A stretch of DNA of 38,265 bases from Cellulomonas hominis (GCF_901521055.1 NZ_CABEGA010000039.1:1-38265); one strand, 5' to 3'; positions 1-8,559 are shown, counted from the first letter of the stretch. Translations and numbers: made by a program. Notes: generated by a model from the letters alone, not told the origin.

Positions 1-1404
1 ATCACCGCGTCCGCCGGGACGGTCGTCGCCGGCCTGCTCTGCCTCCTGCTCTCGGACCTCGCGTCGAACCGCAGCCTCGGGCCGGTCGGCGCGATCGGCA
101 TCGCGTCCGCGTACCTGGCGGCGTTCACGCTCCTGCCGCTGCTGCTGCTCGTCGCGGGCCGGCGGTCCCGGGTGCTGTTCTGGCCGCGCGTCCCGCGCCC
201 GGAGATCGGCGCGCACGCCGCCGGTCCCGCGGCGGAGCCCGTGGCGGCCGGCCAGACCGGACCGGCGCACCACGGGACGCACGTCGCGCCCGGGTCCGGC
301 GCCGACCCCGCGCCGGCGGCGGGGCTGTGGGGCCGGCTCGCCCGGGGCGTGGGCCGCCGGGACCGGGTGGTCTGGGTCGTCACCACCGTCGTGCTGCTCG
401 GGTTCGCCGCGTTCCTCCCGACGTTCCAGGCGTCCGGGACCGGCCAGGCCGACGTGTTCCTCAGCGACGTCGACGCCGTGGCCGGCGAGGAGGTGCTCGC
501 CGAGCACTTCCCGGCCGGCACGGTGCAGCCCGCGACCGTCGTCGTGGCCGCCGAGGACGCCGACGCGGTGGTCGAGGCGGCACTCGGGGTGGACGGCGTG
601 GTGTCGGCGACCCCGTACACCGGGGCGTCGAGCGGCGCGCCTGCCGGCCCGCCCACGGACGGGGCCGCCGAGGCCGCGGAGCCGGTCGTCGTCGACGGGA
701 ACGTGCGCGTCGACGTCGCCACCCAGGACGCCGCCGACACCACGGCGGGCGTCGACACCGTCGAGCGGCTGCGGGAGGCCGTGCACGAGGCGGTGCCCGA
801 CGCGCTGGTCGGCGGGGCGGCCGCGGAGACGCTCGACGCGCAGGACGCTGGCACCCGGGACCTGCGGGTGATCGTGCCGGTGGTGCTGGTCGTCATCCTG
901 CTGATCCTCATGGTGCTGCTGCGGTCCGTGGCCGCCGCGGTGCTGCTCATGCTGGCGAACGTGCTGTCCTTCGCGGCGGCGCTCGGCGTGGCGGCGCTCG
1001 TGTTCGAGCACGTGCTCGACTTCCCGGGGGCCGACCCCGCCGTGCCGCTCTACGCGTTCACGTTCCTGGTCGCGCTCGGGGTCGACTACTCGATCTTCCT
1101 CATGACGCGGGTCCGGGAGGAGAGCGTGCGCAGCGGCACCCGCGTGGGCGTGCTGCGCGGCCTGGCGGTGACCGGCGGGGTGATCACGTCGGCCGGGATC
1201 GTGCTCGCGGCGACGTTCGCGGCGCTCGGCGTCATCCCGCTGCTGTTCCTGGCCCAGCTGGCGTTCATCGTGGCGTTCGGCGTGCTGCTCGACACGCTGG
1301 TCGTGCGGAGCCTGCTCGTGCCGGCCCTGGTGCACGACCTCGGCCCGCGGACCTGGTGGCCCAGCCGGCTCGCCCGCCAGGAGGCCGTCGACCGGGCGGC
1401 CTAG
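1..1404 (+). CDS. MMPL/RND-family membrane transporter, C-terminal part (5' end outside window)
   Basis: The frame is open from base 1, so the gene begins upstream; 467 residues are visible. They start in the last helices of a first membrane bundle (hydrophobic stretches around visible residues 5-20 and 33-56). A long extracytoplasmic Ala/Gly/Asp-rich domain follows, then a second bundle starting near residue 287. The motif GVDYSIFLMTRVREE, typical of MMPL proteins, lies near residue 360. The family exports lipids or small hydrophobic molecules, or confers drug tolerance, using the proton gradient; the substrate cannot be told here. The stop codon TAG is reused in the -10 hexamer of the next gene. 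Family assignment is firm, substrate unknown. Confidence 0.9.
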   Translation: MTASAGTVVAGLLCLLLSDLASNRSLGPVGAIGIASAYLAAFTLLPLLLLVAGRRSRVLFWPRVPRPEIGAHAAGPAAEPVAAGQTGPAHHGTHVAPGSGADPAPAAGLWGRLARGVGRRDRVVWVVTTVVLLGFAAFLPTFQASGTGQADVFLSDVDAVAGEEVLAEHFPAGTVQPATVVVAAEDADAVVEAALGVDGVVSATPYTGASSGAPAGPPTDGAAEAAEPVVVDGNVRVDVATQDAADTTAGVDTVERLREAVHEAVPDALVGGAAAETLDAQDAGTRDLRVIVPVVLVVILLILMVLLRSVAAAVLLMLANVLSFAAALGVAALVFEHVLDFPGADPAVPLYAFTFLVALGVDYSIFLMTRVREESVRSGTRVGVLRGLAVTGGVITSAGIVLAATFAALGVIPLLFLAQLAFIVAFGVLLDTLVVRSLLVPALVHDLGPRTWWPSRLARQEAVDRAA

Positions 1405-1407
1405 GGT
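1402..1407 (+). promoter_or_regulatory. -10 element TAGGGT of the Gfo/Idh gene (leaderless)
   Basis: TAGGGT lies 7 bases before the ATG at 1415, and no Shine-Dalgarno sequence is present. The first three bases are the stop codon of the upstream transporter gene. Confidence 0.6.
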
Positions 1408-1414
1408 GGCGGCC

Positions 1415-2455
1415 ATGACGGACACGCTGCGGGTGGGACTGGTCGGGTACGGGTCGGCGGGGCGGGGCATCCACGCCCGCCTGCTCCGCGAGGTCGGCGC
1501 GCAGGTGGTCCGGGTCGTCACCCGGAGCCCCGAGCGGGCCGCCGTCGCGGAGGAGGACTGGCCGGACGTCGCGGTCGACGGGGAGGTCGCGGGGATGCTC
1601 GCGCACGCCGGCGACCTCGACGTGGTCGTCATCGCCAGCCCCACGGGCCGGCACGCAGAGCACGTGCGCCTCGCGCTCGCGGCGGGGGTGGCCGTGGTCG
1701 TCGACAAGCCGCTGGCCACGACCGCCGACGAGGCCGCGGAGCTCGCCCGGGCCGGTGCCGAGGCGGGGGGCAGGCTCACCGTGTTCCAGAACCGGCGGTG
1801 GGACCCGGAGCAGCTGACGCTGCGGGCGCTGCTCGACGCCGGGGAGCTCGGCCGGGTGCACCGGTTCGAGCGGCGCTGGGAGCGGTTCCGGCCCGTGCCG
1901 CAGAACCGGTGGAAGGAGAACGACACCCGCGCCGGCGGCCTGCTGCTGGACCTCGGAGCGCACCTGGTCGACTCGGCGGTGCAGCTGTTCGGCCCGGTCG
2001 CGAGCGTGCACGCCGAGCTCCGGAACATCACCACGCCGGCGGTCGACGACGTGTTCCTCGCGCTCACCCACGCGGCACGCCCGGACGGGACGGCGGTCAT
2101 CAGCCACCTGCAGGCCGGCGGGCTCGTGGGCGCGCCCGGCCCGCGCACGCGGGTGCTCGGGGAGCGCGGGGCCTACCTGGTCACGAGCTTCGAGGGGGAG
2201 GCGACGCCGTTCGCCGTCCTGGACGAGGCCGCGGGGGAGGACCACGAGGGCTGGCTGGTGCGCGGCGCCGAGAAGCAGCCGGTCCGCCGCGCGCCGGGCG
2301 GGCACCCCGACTTCTACCGCGCGGTCGAGGCGTGGGTCCGCGGCACGGGGCCGGTCCCGGTGGACCCGGCGGACGCGGTGGTCACGGCGCGGGTCCTGGA
2401 CGCGGCGCGGGTCTCGTCGGCGGAGCACCGCGTGGTCCAGCTCGACGCCCCCTGA
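1415..2455 (+). CDS. Gfo/Idh/MocA family oxidoreductase, scyllo-inositol dehydrogenase-like
   Basis: 346 residues. An N-terminal Rossmann fold carries the dinucleotide motif GYGSAGRGIHARLL (about residues 10-23), and the DKP motif at the end of the nucleotide domain (VVVDKPLA) holds the conserved lysine. The motif FQNRRWDPE starts the C-terminal sheet domain, and GGLLLDLGAHLVDSA carries the Asp and His of the active site. NRRWD is typical of the YdgJ/IolW-type NADP-dependent scyllo-inositol dehydrogenases, so a sugar or inositol substrate is likely. A GTG at 1406 is also in frame, but it overlaps the -10 hexamer at 1402-1407, so ATG 1415 is chosen as a leaderless start. No operon partner is evident. 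Family is sure, exact substrate inferred. Confidence 0.9.
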   Translation: MTDTLRVGLVGYGSAGRGIHARLLREVGAQVVRVVTRSPERAAVAEEDWPDVAVDGEVAGMLAHAGDLDVVVIASPTGRHAEHVRLALAAGVAVVVDKPLATTADEAAELARAGAEAGGRLTVFQNRRWDPEQLTLRALLDAGELGRVHRFERRWERFRPVPQNRWKENDTRAGGLLLDLGAHLVDSAVQLFGPVASVHAELRNITTPAVDDVFLALTHAARPDGTAVISHLQAGGLVGAPGPRTRVLGERGAYLVTSFEGEATPFAVLDEAAGEDHEGWLVRGAEKQPVRRAPGGHPDFYRAVEAWVRGTGPVPVDPADAVVTARVLDAARVSSAEHRVVQLDAP

Positions 2456-2509
2456 CCGACGCCCCGCGCCCTTCCTCCCCATCCCCTCCCGCGCGCCGCC
2501 CCTCCCGCT

Positions 2510-2566
2510 GAGACTGCAGAACCCGGGCGGTTCGCGGGCCGGGAACCGCCCAGCAGCTGCAGTCTC
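2510..2566. repeat. Nested palindrome at convergent junction (element 1), likely bidirectional terminator
   Basis: An outer perfect 10-bp inverted repeat, GAGACTGCAG at 2510-2519 and CTGCAGTCTC at 2557-2566, encloses an inner 9-bp repeat, GGGCGGTTC at 2525-2533 and GAACCGCCC at 2543-2551. It lies between the ends of two convergent genes. The 3' arm runs into TCTCGGCGACC, which recurs after the element at 35343. Confidence 0.75.
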
Positions 2567-2578
2567 GGCGACCTGCGG

Positions 2579-3466
2579 TCAGCGCAGCATCGCGGCCGCG
2601 GCGGCCTCCGGCGTGGGGTGCAGGTGCACGAACCCCGCCGCCGCCAACGCCGTCGGGGTCGCGCGCAGGCTGCCCAGGATCTCCTCGGAGAACTGCCCGA
2701 TCGCGATCTTCAGCGCCCAGCCCGGCACCCGCACGAGCGCGGGGCGGTGCAGCTCCGCGGCGATCGCCCGGACGATGTCGCCGTGCCGCGCCGGCTGCGC
2801 CACCAGGTTCACCGGCCCGGACACCGGCGCGTCGAGCAGGTGCAGGATCGCGCGGACCTCGTCCTCCAGGCTGATCCAGCTCCAGTACTGGCGCCCCGTC
2901 CCGAGCGGCCCGCCCACGCCGAGGCGGATCAGCGGCAGCAGCTTGCCCAGCGCGCCGCCGCGGGGCGCCAGGACGATGCCGCTGCGCAGGAACGCCACGC
3001 GGACGCCGGGGCGCGCGACGGCCGGCGCGGCGGCGGCCTCCCAGGCCCGCACGACGCCGGACAGGAACGTCTCGCCGTACGGCTCGGCCTCCGTGACCAG
3101 GTCCTCGCCGCGCTCGCCGTAGGCGCCGGTCGCCGATCCCTGGAGCAGCACCCGCGGCGGCCGGTCCATGTCCGCGATCGCGGAGGCGATCAGCCCGGTG
3201 CTCCGGGTGCGGGACTCGATGACGACCCGCTTGCGGGCGTCCGTGAGGCGCTTGTCCCCGACCCCCGCGCCCGCGAGGTTCACCACGGCGTCGGCGCCGG
3301 CGAGCGCCTCGGGGGGCAGCACGCCGGCGTCGGGGTCCCACCGGACCTCGTCGGTGCCGCGCGGGGCCCGGCGGACCAGCCGCCGCACCGTGTGCCCCTC
3401 CGCCCGCAGGCGCTCGACCAGCGCCGTCCCGATCAGCCCGCTCGACCCCGCCACCACCACGACCAT
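2579..3466 (-). CDS. TIGR01777-type NAD(P)-dependent epimerase-like protein (YfcH family)
   Basis: 295 residues of extended short-chain dehydrogenase fold. The start VVVAGSSGLIGTALVERL carries the GxSGxIG nucleotide motif, followed by VNLAGAGVGDKRL and LLQGSATGAYGERGED, whose Tyr stands where the SDR catalytic Tyr usually sits. The C-terminal segment matches the short DUF1731 region seen in this family. Biochemical role is not established for the family. ATG 3466 is chosen because TAGGGT ends exactly 6 bases upstream, giving a leaderless start. It is divergent from the LacI gene, with two -10 hexamers about 40 bases apart. Confidence 0.9.
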   Translation of the reverse strand: MVVVVAGSSGLIGTALVERLRAEGHTVRRLVRRAPRGTDEVRWDPDAGVLPPEALAGADAVVNLAGAGVGDKRLTDARKRVVIESRTRSTGLIASAIADMDRPPRVLLQGSATGAYGERGEDLVTEAEPYGETFLSGVVRAWEAAAAPAVARPGVRVAFLRSGIVLAPRGGALGKLLPLIRLGVGGPLGTGRQYWSWISLEDEVRAILHLLDAPVSGPVNLVAQPARHGDIVRAIAAELHRPALVRVPGWALKIAIGQFSEEILGSLRATPTALAAAGFVHLHPTPEAAAAAMLR

Positions 3467-3472
3467 GGCGCG

Positions 3473-3478
3473 ACCCTA
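3473..3478 (-). promoter_or_regulatory. -10 element TAGGGT of the TIGR01777 gene (leaderless)
   Basis: On the minus strand TAGGGT is followed by 6 bases and the ATG at 3466. No ribosome binding site is visible. Confidence 0.6.
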
Positions 3479-3517
3479 CGTCCCGGACCCGGGCCGGGCC
3501 CGTGGGGCGCCTGCCCC

Positions 3518-3523
3518 TAGGGT
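3518..3523 (+). promoter_or_regulatory. -10 element TAGGGT of the LacI-family gene (leaderless)
   Basis: TAGGGT is followed by 8 bases and the ATG at 3532. No clear -35 box is seen. Confidence 0.55.
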
Positions 3524-3531
3524 GGGGCGCC

Positions 3532-4536
3532 ATGGACGCCGACCGCCCGACGCCGCCGCTCGCCGTGGTCGCCGCCGAGGCCGGGGTCTCCGTGCCGACG
3601 GTGTCGAAGGTGCTGAACTCCCGCGCCGACGTGGCCCCGGCCACCCGGCAGCGGGTGACGGAGGCGCTCGCACGGCACGGGTACGCGGTGCGGCCCTCGG
3701 GCAGCCGGCGCACGGGGTTCGTCGACCTGCGGATGGTCGACCTGGACAGCACCTGGGCGGAGGCGGTGGTGCGGGGCGCGGCGCGTGCGGCGGCCCGGCT
3801 GGGCTCCGACCTGGTCGTGACCGTCGACCCCGACACCGGGTCGTCCGGCGCCTGGGTCAGGCACGCGCTCGCGCGGGGCACGGACGGGCTGGTCAGCGTG
3901 GTGGGGGTGCCGGACGACGCCGCCCGGGCGGACCTCGGGAGGGCGGCGGTCCCGCTGGTGGTCGTCGACCCCCGGACCCGGCCCGACCCGGACCTGCTGG
4001 CGGTCGGCGCGACGAACTTCCGCGGCGGGCTGGACGCCACCGCGCACCTCGTGGGCCTGGGTCACCGGCGCATCGCGATCATCACCGGACCCCAGGAGCA
4101 GGACAACGCCGTCGCGCGCCTGGCGGGGTACCGGACGGCGCTGATCCAGGCGGGCATCGGCGCCGACGACGACCTGGTCCGCGACGGGGACTACAGCGTG
4201 GACGGCGGGTTCCGGGCGGCGAGCGTGCTGCTGCGCCTGGACGACCCGCCGACCGCCGTGTTCGCCACCTCGGACGACACGGCGATCGGCGTGCTGCGCG
4301 CCGCCCGCGAGCACGGGGTCCGGGTGCCGGACGACCTGGCGGTGGTCGGCTTCGACGACCTGCCCGTGGCCGCGTGGCTGGACCCCGCGCTCACGACCGT
4401 CCGGCAGCCGCTCGCCGAGATGGGCGACGCCGCCGTCACGCTGGTGCACCGGGCGCGGGAGGGTGCTCCCGGCCCGGCGCACCTGGAGCTCGCGACCCGG
4501 CTGGTGGTCCGGGGCTCGACGAGCCCGCCGCGCTGA
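3532..4536 (+). CDS. LacI-family transcriptional regulator
   Basis: 334 residues. The helix-turn-helix and hinge occupy about residues 9-55: LAVVAAEAGVSVPTVSKVLN, then VAPATRQRVTEALARHGY. A periplasmic-binding-protein-like effector domain follows, with the usual closing features (GHRRIAIITGP, then the C-terminal VVGFDDLPVAAWLDPALTTV, then a QPLAEMGDAA segment). Such proteins repress sugar-utilisation genes and release DNA when a sugar binds. The next gene, facing it only 21 bases away, is a secreted glycoside hydrolase with a palindromic operator, so that gene is the natural candidate target. This is inference from position. ATG 3532 fits the leaderless pattern and gives the normal N-terminus. 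Confidence 0.93.
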   Translation: MDADRPTPPLAVVAAEAGVSVPTVSKVLNSRADVAPATRQRVTEALARHGYAVRPSGSRRTGFVDLRMVDLDSTWAEAVVRGAARAAARLGSDLVVTVDPDTGSSGAWVRHALARGTDGLVSVVGVPDDAARADLGRAAVPLVVVDPRTRPDPDLLAVGATNFRGGLDATAHLVGLGHRRIAIITGPQEQDNAVARLAGYRTALIQAGIGADDDLVRDGDYSVDGGFRAASVLLRLDDPPTAVFATSDDTAIGVLRAAREHGVRVPDDLAVVGFDDLPVAAWLDPALTTVRQPLAEMGDAAVTLVHRAREGAPGPAHLELATRLVVRGSTSPPR

Positions 4537-4557
4537 GCGGCCGCCGTGCACCGGGCG

Positions 4558-6501
4558 TCAGCCGTGCCCGCCCCGCGCGACGACGAGCGTGAGCGGCCGC
4601 GACTGCACGGTGATCCCCGCGTCGTTCGTGGTGCTCACGGTGACGCGGTGCGCCCCGCGCTGGGTGACGGGCGTGACGGCGCACGACCACGCGCCGTCGG
4701 CGTCGACCTCGGCGGTGCACCACGTGCCCCCGTCCCGCCCGGTGACGGTCAGGTGGGCGCCGGGCTCGCCGGTGCCGGCCAGGTGGTCGATCTGCGCGAC
4801 CGGGCGGCGCGGTGCGGGGTCGGTGACAGCCGGGACCACCGGCTCCGCCGCGGACGAGAACACCTCGGCGGCCAGCACGGGCCGCAGGCGCTGCTCCATC
4901 TCGTCGTCCGTGACGTAGTCCCGCAGGGCGCCGTCGTCCAGGTAGTTGCCGATCGCCGCGACGATCATCGACTGGTCCAGGGACAGGTACCGCTCGGCGA
5001 CGGTCCCGGACCGCACCGCGACCGAGTCGTAGAAGCCGCCCGGCCCGTAGCCGCCGAGGTCGTCGGCGATGTTCTGCAGGTTCTCGACCACGCCGCGCGG
5101 GTCGTACTCCAGCCCGAGGAACGCGGCGTGCGGGGTCACGACGCCGTCGCCGAACTCCGGGTCCGGGTCGGTGCCCTCGCGGCAGCCGGCGAACCCGGCG
5201 TCGACGTCGGTCGTCCCGTCGGACAGGTAGCCGTCCGAGCGCATGCCCAGCGCGTCGACGCCGTACTCCGCGTAGCCGCCGTGCGGGTTGCTGGCGGGGG
5301 AGAACCCCCAGTAGCCGTAGCCGGCCTCCTCGAGCCCGTGCTGCTTCTGGGCCTCGACGACCAGCGGGTGGTTCACACCCCAGGACCGCGGAGCCCACTC
5401 GGACTCCGGGACCAGCATGTCCGGCATCAGCGCCTCGAACATCGACCCGCCCCACCCGGGCACCAGCGCCATGTCCCCGTAGTGGTACACGCCCTCGTAC
5501 ACGGGGACACCGCTGTAGGTGCGCGTCACGCCGCTCGGGCGCTGCTCCTGCCACGACCAGTCGCACGTCGACGGGAACGTCCGGTACGTGCCGTAGTACG
5601 CCTCCGGCGGGATCTCGCCGTCGGTGATGCCCAGGTACAGGGCGATCCGGGTCTCCGACACCGTCGTGTCGTAGTGGTGGCAGGTGTAGTAGACGGTCTC
5701 GCCGCCGGTGTAGTTCCCGGGCACCGAGCAGCCGGCGGGCTCGGAGTCCCAGAAGCCCCCGCGCAGCAGGCCGACGCCGAGGTCCGGTCGCCCGTCCGGG
5801 TTGTAGTAGATGCCGAAGTGCATCGAGTCGTAGATCGCCTGCGCGTCGGCGGCCAGCGAGGGCTCCGCCTCGGCGACCACCCGCAGCGCGGCGGCCAGCC
5901 ACCCGTTGTCCACTGAGCTGAGGAAGTGCTCGACCACCGTGCCGTCGCCCGGCCAGGTGTCCACGCGGGCACCCGTCGCCGGGTCGTACCAGTTGTAGAA
6001 CATCCCGCTCGCGTCGTGCCGGTCCATCGTCGCCAGCGTGCCGAGCGTCGTGGCGAGCCGGTCGCGCGCCTCCGCCGGGTCCAGCACGCCCAGGTCCCGC
6101 GCGACGACGGTCGACCAGAGGTAGCCGCCGATGTTCGTGGGGGAGGTGTAGGCGCTCGCGGTCGACGGGTCCAGCGCGCCGGCGATGTTGTCGGCCACCA
6201 GGCCGGTGCCGGGGTCGGTCATCGCCTCCAGCGACCCGTAGGTGTCGGTGAGCCAGCCGCGCAGCAGGTCCTCGTCGACCTGGCCGTGACCGCCACCATG
6301 ACCAGCCCCGTGGCCGTTGCCCGCGGGGGCGGGCGTGGCGGCGAGGCCGGCTGCCGGCGTCAGCGCCGCACCGGCCGCGGCGAGGACCACCGCGACGCCC
6401 GCCGCGGCCACCGCCCGGCGGCGCCTGCCGCGGCGCGGGGTCCGGCCGTCGGGGGAGTCGGAGGGAGGGCGCCGGTCGTCGGCGCGGGCTGCTTCTCGCA
6501 T
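4558..6501 (-). CDS. Secreted glucoamylase-fold (PF10091-like) glycoside hydrolase with C-terminal Ig-like domain
   Basis: 647 residues. The N-terminus has an arginine cluster (RRGRRRR, residues 23-30), a hydrophobic stretch and an Ala-rich cleavage region near residue 55, so it is a signal peptide, possibly Tat. A His/Gly-rich linker follows. The catalytic part (about 75-530) has features of the PF10091 glucoamylase-like (alpha/alpha)6 fold: TNIGGYLWSTVVARDLG near the start, a Trp/Tyr-rich centre (FYNWYD, YWGFSPASNP), and LSLDQSMIVAAIGNYLDDG near the end. Related proteins include beta-1,2-glucanases (GH144) and the hydrolase part of cyclic-glucan synthases, so a beta-glucan is a possible substrate. 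About 80 C-terminal residues resemble a bacterial Ig-like domain. ATG 6501 has GAGGA upstream. Transcription is from the promoter at 6565-6593. Confidence 0.85.
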   Translation of the reverse strand: MREAARADDRRPPSDSPDGRTPRRGRRRRAVAAAGVAVVLAAAGAALTPAAGLAATPAPAGNGHGAGHGGGHGQVDEDLLRGWLTDTYGSLEAMTDPGTGLVADNIAGALDPSTASAYTSPTNIGGYLWSTVVARDLGVLDPAEARDRLATTLGTLATMDRHDASGMFYNWYDPATGARVDTWPGDGTVVEHFLSSVDNGWLAAALRVVAEAEPSLAADAQAIYDSMHFGIYYNPDGRPDLGVGLLRGGFWDSEPAGCSVPGNYTGGETVYYTCHHYDTTVSETRIALYLGITDGEIPPEAYYGTYRTFPSTCDWSWQEQRPSGVTRTYSGVPVYEGVYHYGDMALVPGWGGSMFEALMPDMLVPESEWAPRSWGVNHPLVVEAQKQHGLEEAGYGYWGFSPASNPHGGYAEYGVDALGMRSDGYLSDGTTDVDAGFAGCREGTDPDPEFGDGVVTPHAAFLGLEYDPRGVVENLQNIADDLGGYGPGGFYDSVAVRSGTVAERYLSLDQSMIVAAIGNYLDDGALRDYVTDDEMEQRLRPVLAAEVFSSAAEPVVPAVTDPAPRRPVAQIDHLAGTGEPGAHLTVTGRDGGTWCTAEVDADGAWSCAVTPVTQRGAHRVTVSTTNDAGITVQSRPLTLVVARGGHG

Positions 6502-6533
6502 CGGGCACGTCCTCGTGGTCCGGGGCGCCGAAA

Positions 6534-6554
6534 TTTCGACACCCGTTGTCGAAA
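6534..6554. promoter_or_regulatory. 21-bp perfect operator palindrome in the glycoside hydrolase leader
   Basis: TTTCGACA (6534-6541), a 5-base spacer, then TGTCGAAA (6547-6554). It overlaps a second small palindrome, CGAAATTTCG, at 6529-6538. It lies just downstream of the predicted transcription start, where a bound repressor would block the polymerase. Confidence 0.7.
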
Positions 6555-6564
6555 GAGCCCGAGC

Positions 6565-6593
6565 ACGGTAGCCGCGCCGTCGGCACCCGTCAA
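6565..6593 (-). promoter_or_regulatory. Sigma-70-type promoter of the glycoside hydrolase gene
   Basis: On the minus strand TTGACG (6593-6588) and TACCGT (6570-6565) are separated by exactly 17 bases. The start site should fall near 6558, leaving a leader of about 57 bases. This is the most consensus-like promoter in the window. Confidence 0.7.
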
Positions 6594-6600
6594 CGGGTGC
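6583..6600. promoter_or_regulatory. 18-bp palindrome over the -35 box
   Basis: GCACCCGT, CA, ACGGGTGC: a perfect 8-bp inverted repeat containing the TTGACG box. It may be a second protein-binding site. It is too short-looped and too far from a gene end to be a good terminator. Confidence 0.45.
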
Positions 6601-6609
6601 GCGAACGCC

Positions 6610-6644
6610 GACGCCCCGGCGACCGCGAGGGTCACCGGGGCGTC
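6610..6644 (-). terminator. Terminator of the lpd-E2 transcription unit
   Basis: GACGCCCCGG (6610-6619) pairs with CCGGGGCGTC (6635-6644), and GACC/GGTC pair inside the loop. It starts 24 bases after the E2 stop codon. Confidence 0.7.
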
Positions 6645-6667
6645 GGGGGTGCGACGAGGCGCACGCG

Positions 6668-8527
6668 TCAGAGGCCGACCTCGGCCTCGAACGCGCCCTC
6701 CTCGATCCGCTGCTTCACCGTCATGAGGTACCGCGAGGCGTCCGCGCCGTCCACCAGGCGGTGGTCGTACGACAGGGCCAGGTAGCACATCGACCGGATC
6801 GCGATGACCTCGGCGCCGTCGGCGTCCGTGGTGACCACGGGGCGCTTGACGATCGTGCCGGTGCCGAGGATCGCGGAGGTGCCGCCGGGGACGATCGGCG
6901 TGTCGAACAGCGCGCCGCCGGAGCCCGTGTTGGTCACCGTGAAGGTCGCGCCGGACAGCTCGTCCGGGGTGACCTTGTTGGCGCGGGTGCGGCCCGCGAG
7001 GTCGGCGATCTTGCGGCCGATGCCCGCGAGGTTGAGGTCGCCGGCGTCCCGGATCACCGGCACGACGAGGCCGCGCTCGGTGTCGACCGCGATGCCCACG
7101 TTCTCCGTGCCGTGGTAGGTGATCTCCTTGCCCTCGAGCACGCCGTTGATCTTGGGGTGCACCTTGAGGGCCTCGACGGCCGCGAGGACGAAGAACGGCA
7201 GGAACGTGAGGTTGACGCCCTCGCGTGCCTTGAAGCCCTCCTTCGCCTTCGCCCGCAGGCGCGCCACCTTGGTGACGTCGACCTCGACCACGGTGGTCAG
7301 CTGCGCCTGGCTGTGCAGGGCGTCGACCATGCGCTCCGCGATGACCTGCCGCAGGCGGCTGGCCTTCTCGGTGGTGCCGCGCAGCGGCGACGGCTCCAGC
7401 GACTTCGGGGCGGCAGCGGCGGCCGGGGCGGCAGCAGCGGCCGGGGCCGCGGGGGCCTGCGCGGCGGCGGCGGCCTTGGCGGCCTCCTCCGCCTTCGCGG
7501 CGGCCTCCAGGACGTCCTCCTTGCGGATGCGGCCGCCGACGCCGGTGCCCGTGAGGGTCGAGACGTCGACGCCCTTCTCCGCGGCGAGCTTGCGGACCAG
7601 CGGGGTCAGGTACGACCCGCCGGCCTGCGGGGCGGGGGCCGACGCGGCCGGGGCCGGCTGAGCCGGAGCGGCGGGCGCGGCGGCCGGGGCCGGGGTGCCC
7701 TGCGACGGCTGGGTCGGCGCGGAGACCGGCGCCGGGGTGGGGGCCGGGGCCTCCTCCGGCGCGGCGGACTGCGCGGCGGCCTCGGTGACCGGCGGCGCGG
7801 CGGCCGTCGCGGTCTCGCCGGACTGCGACGCCGGGGCGGCGGCCGCGCCCGAGCCGATGACGGCCAGCGGGGCGCCGACCTCGGCGGTCTCGTCCTCGCC
7901 GACCAGGATCTGCTGCAGGACGCCGGCGAACGGCGACGGGACCTCGGTGTCGACCTTGTCGGTCGAGATCTCCAGCAGGGGCTCGTCGACCTCGACGGAG
8001 TCGCCCACGGCCTTCAGCCAGCGGGTGACGGTGCCCTCGGTGACGGACTCGCCGAGCGCCGGCAGGGTGACCTGCTGGCCGTCGACGTCGCCGCCGGACA
8101 CCGGCTGCTCCTGCTGCGCGGGCTGCTCCGCCTGCGCGGGCTGCTCGGCCGGTGCGGCCTGCGGGGCGGCCTCGGCCTCGGGCGCCGGGGAGCCGTAGCC
8201 CTCGCCGGACGTCGTCTGCTCGGCGGGGGCGGGCGTGGACTCCTGCGCCGGCTGCTCGGCCGGGGCGGACTGGCCGCCGCCCGCGCCGGAGCCGTCACCG
8301 ATCACGGCGAGGACGGCGCCGACCTCGGCGGTCTCGTCCTCCTGCACCAGGATCTGCTCGAGGACGCCCGCGAACGGCGAGGGCACCTCGGTGTCGACCT
8401 TGTCGGTCGAGATCTCGAGCAGGGGCTCGTCGACCTCGACGCGGTCGCCCACGTTCTTGAGCCAGCGGGTGACGGTGCCCTCGGTGACGGACTCGCCGAG
8501 AGCGGGAAGCTGCACGTTGTCGGACAT
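6668..8527 (-). CDS. sucB: Dihydrolipoyl acyltransferase (E2) with two lipoyl domains
   Basis: 619 residues. Lipoyl domain 1 is about 5-78 with the lipoylated lysine K43 in TDKVDTE; lipoyl domain 2 is 153-226 with K191. They are joined by Ala/Pro/Glu-rich linkers. The E3-binding domain is near 305-342 ([20 protein letters not shown]). The catalytic domain runs from about 380 to 615 with the active-site motif [12 protein letters not shown] (H589, D593). It transfers acyl groups from lipoate to CoA in the 2-oxoglutarate or pyruvate dehydrogenase complex. Genes of this type are usually named sucB, but in several actinobacteria this E2 serves the pyruvate complex or both, so specificity is open. 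The true start is ATG 8527, with GAAGGAG upstream; the frame stays open further upstream only as a shadow of lpd. Second gene after lpd, gap 32 bases. Confidence 0.93.
   Translation of the reverse strand: MSDNVQLPALGESVTEGTVTRWLKNVGDRVEVDEPLLEISTDKVDTEVPSPFAGVLEQILVQEDETAEVGAVLAVIGDGSGAGGGQSAPAEQPAQESTPAPAEQTTSGEGYGSPAPEAEAAPQAAPAEQPAQAEQPAQQEQPVSGGDVDGQQVTLPALGESVTEGTVTRWLKAVGDSVEVDEPLLEISTDKVDTEVPSPFAGVLQQILVGEDETAEVGAPLAVIGSGAAAAPASQSGETATAAAPPVTEAAAQSAAPEEAPAPTPAPVSAPTQPSQGTPAPAAAPAAPAQPAPAASAPAPQAGGSYLTPLVRKLAAEKGVDVSTLTGTGVGGRIRKEDVLEAAAKAEEAAKAAAAAQAPAAPAAAAAPAAAAAPKSLEPSPLRGTTEKASRLRQVIAERMVDALHSQAQLTTVVEVDVTKVARLRAKAKEGFKAREGVNLTFLPFFVLAAVEALKVHPKINGVLEGKEITYHGTENVGIAVDTERGLVVPVIRDAGDLNLAGIGRKIADLAGRTRANKVTPDELSGATFTVTNTGSGGALFDTPIVPGGTSAILGTGTIVKRPVVTTDADGAEVIAIRSMCYLALSYDHRLVDGADASRYLMTVKQRIEEGAFEAEVGL
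7850..8515 (-). repeat. Near-identical duplicated lipoyl-domain coding blocks (7850-8071 and 8294-8515)
   Basis: The two lipoyl-domain coding segments share long runs of identical bases, including stretches of about 32 and 38. The proteins differ at only a handful of positions. The linker between them is not repeated. Confidence 0.8.
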
Positions 8528-8559
8528 GACCGCTCGTGTCTCCTTCGAAGTTCGTGTGG

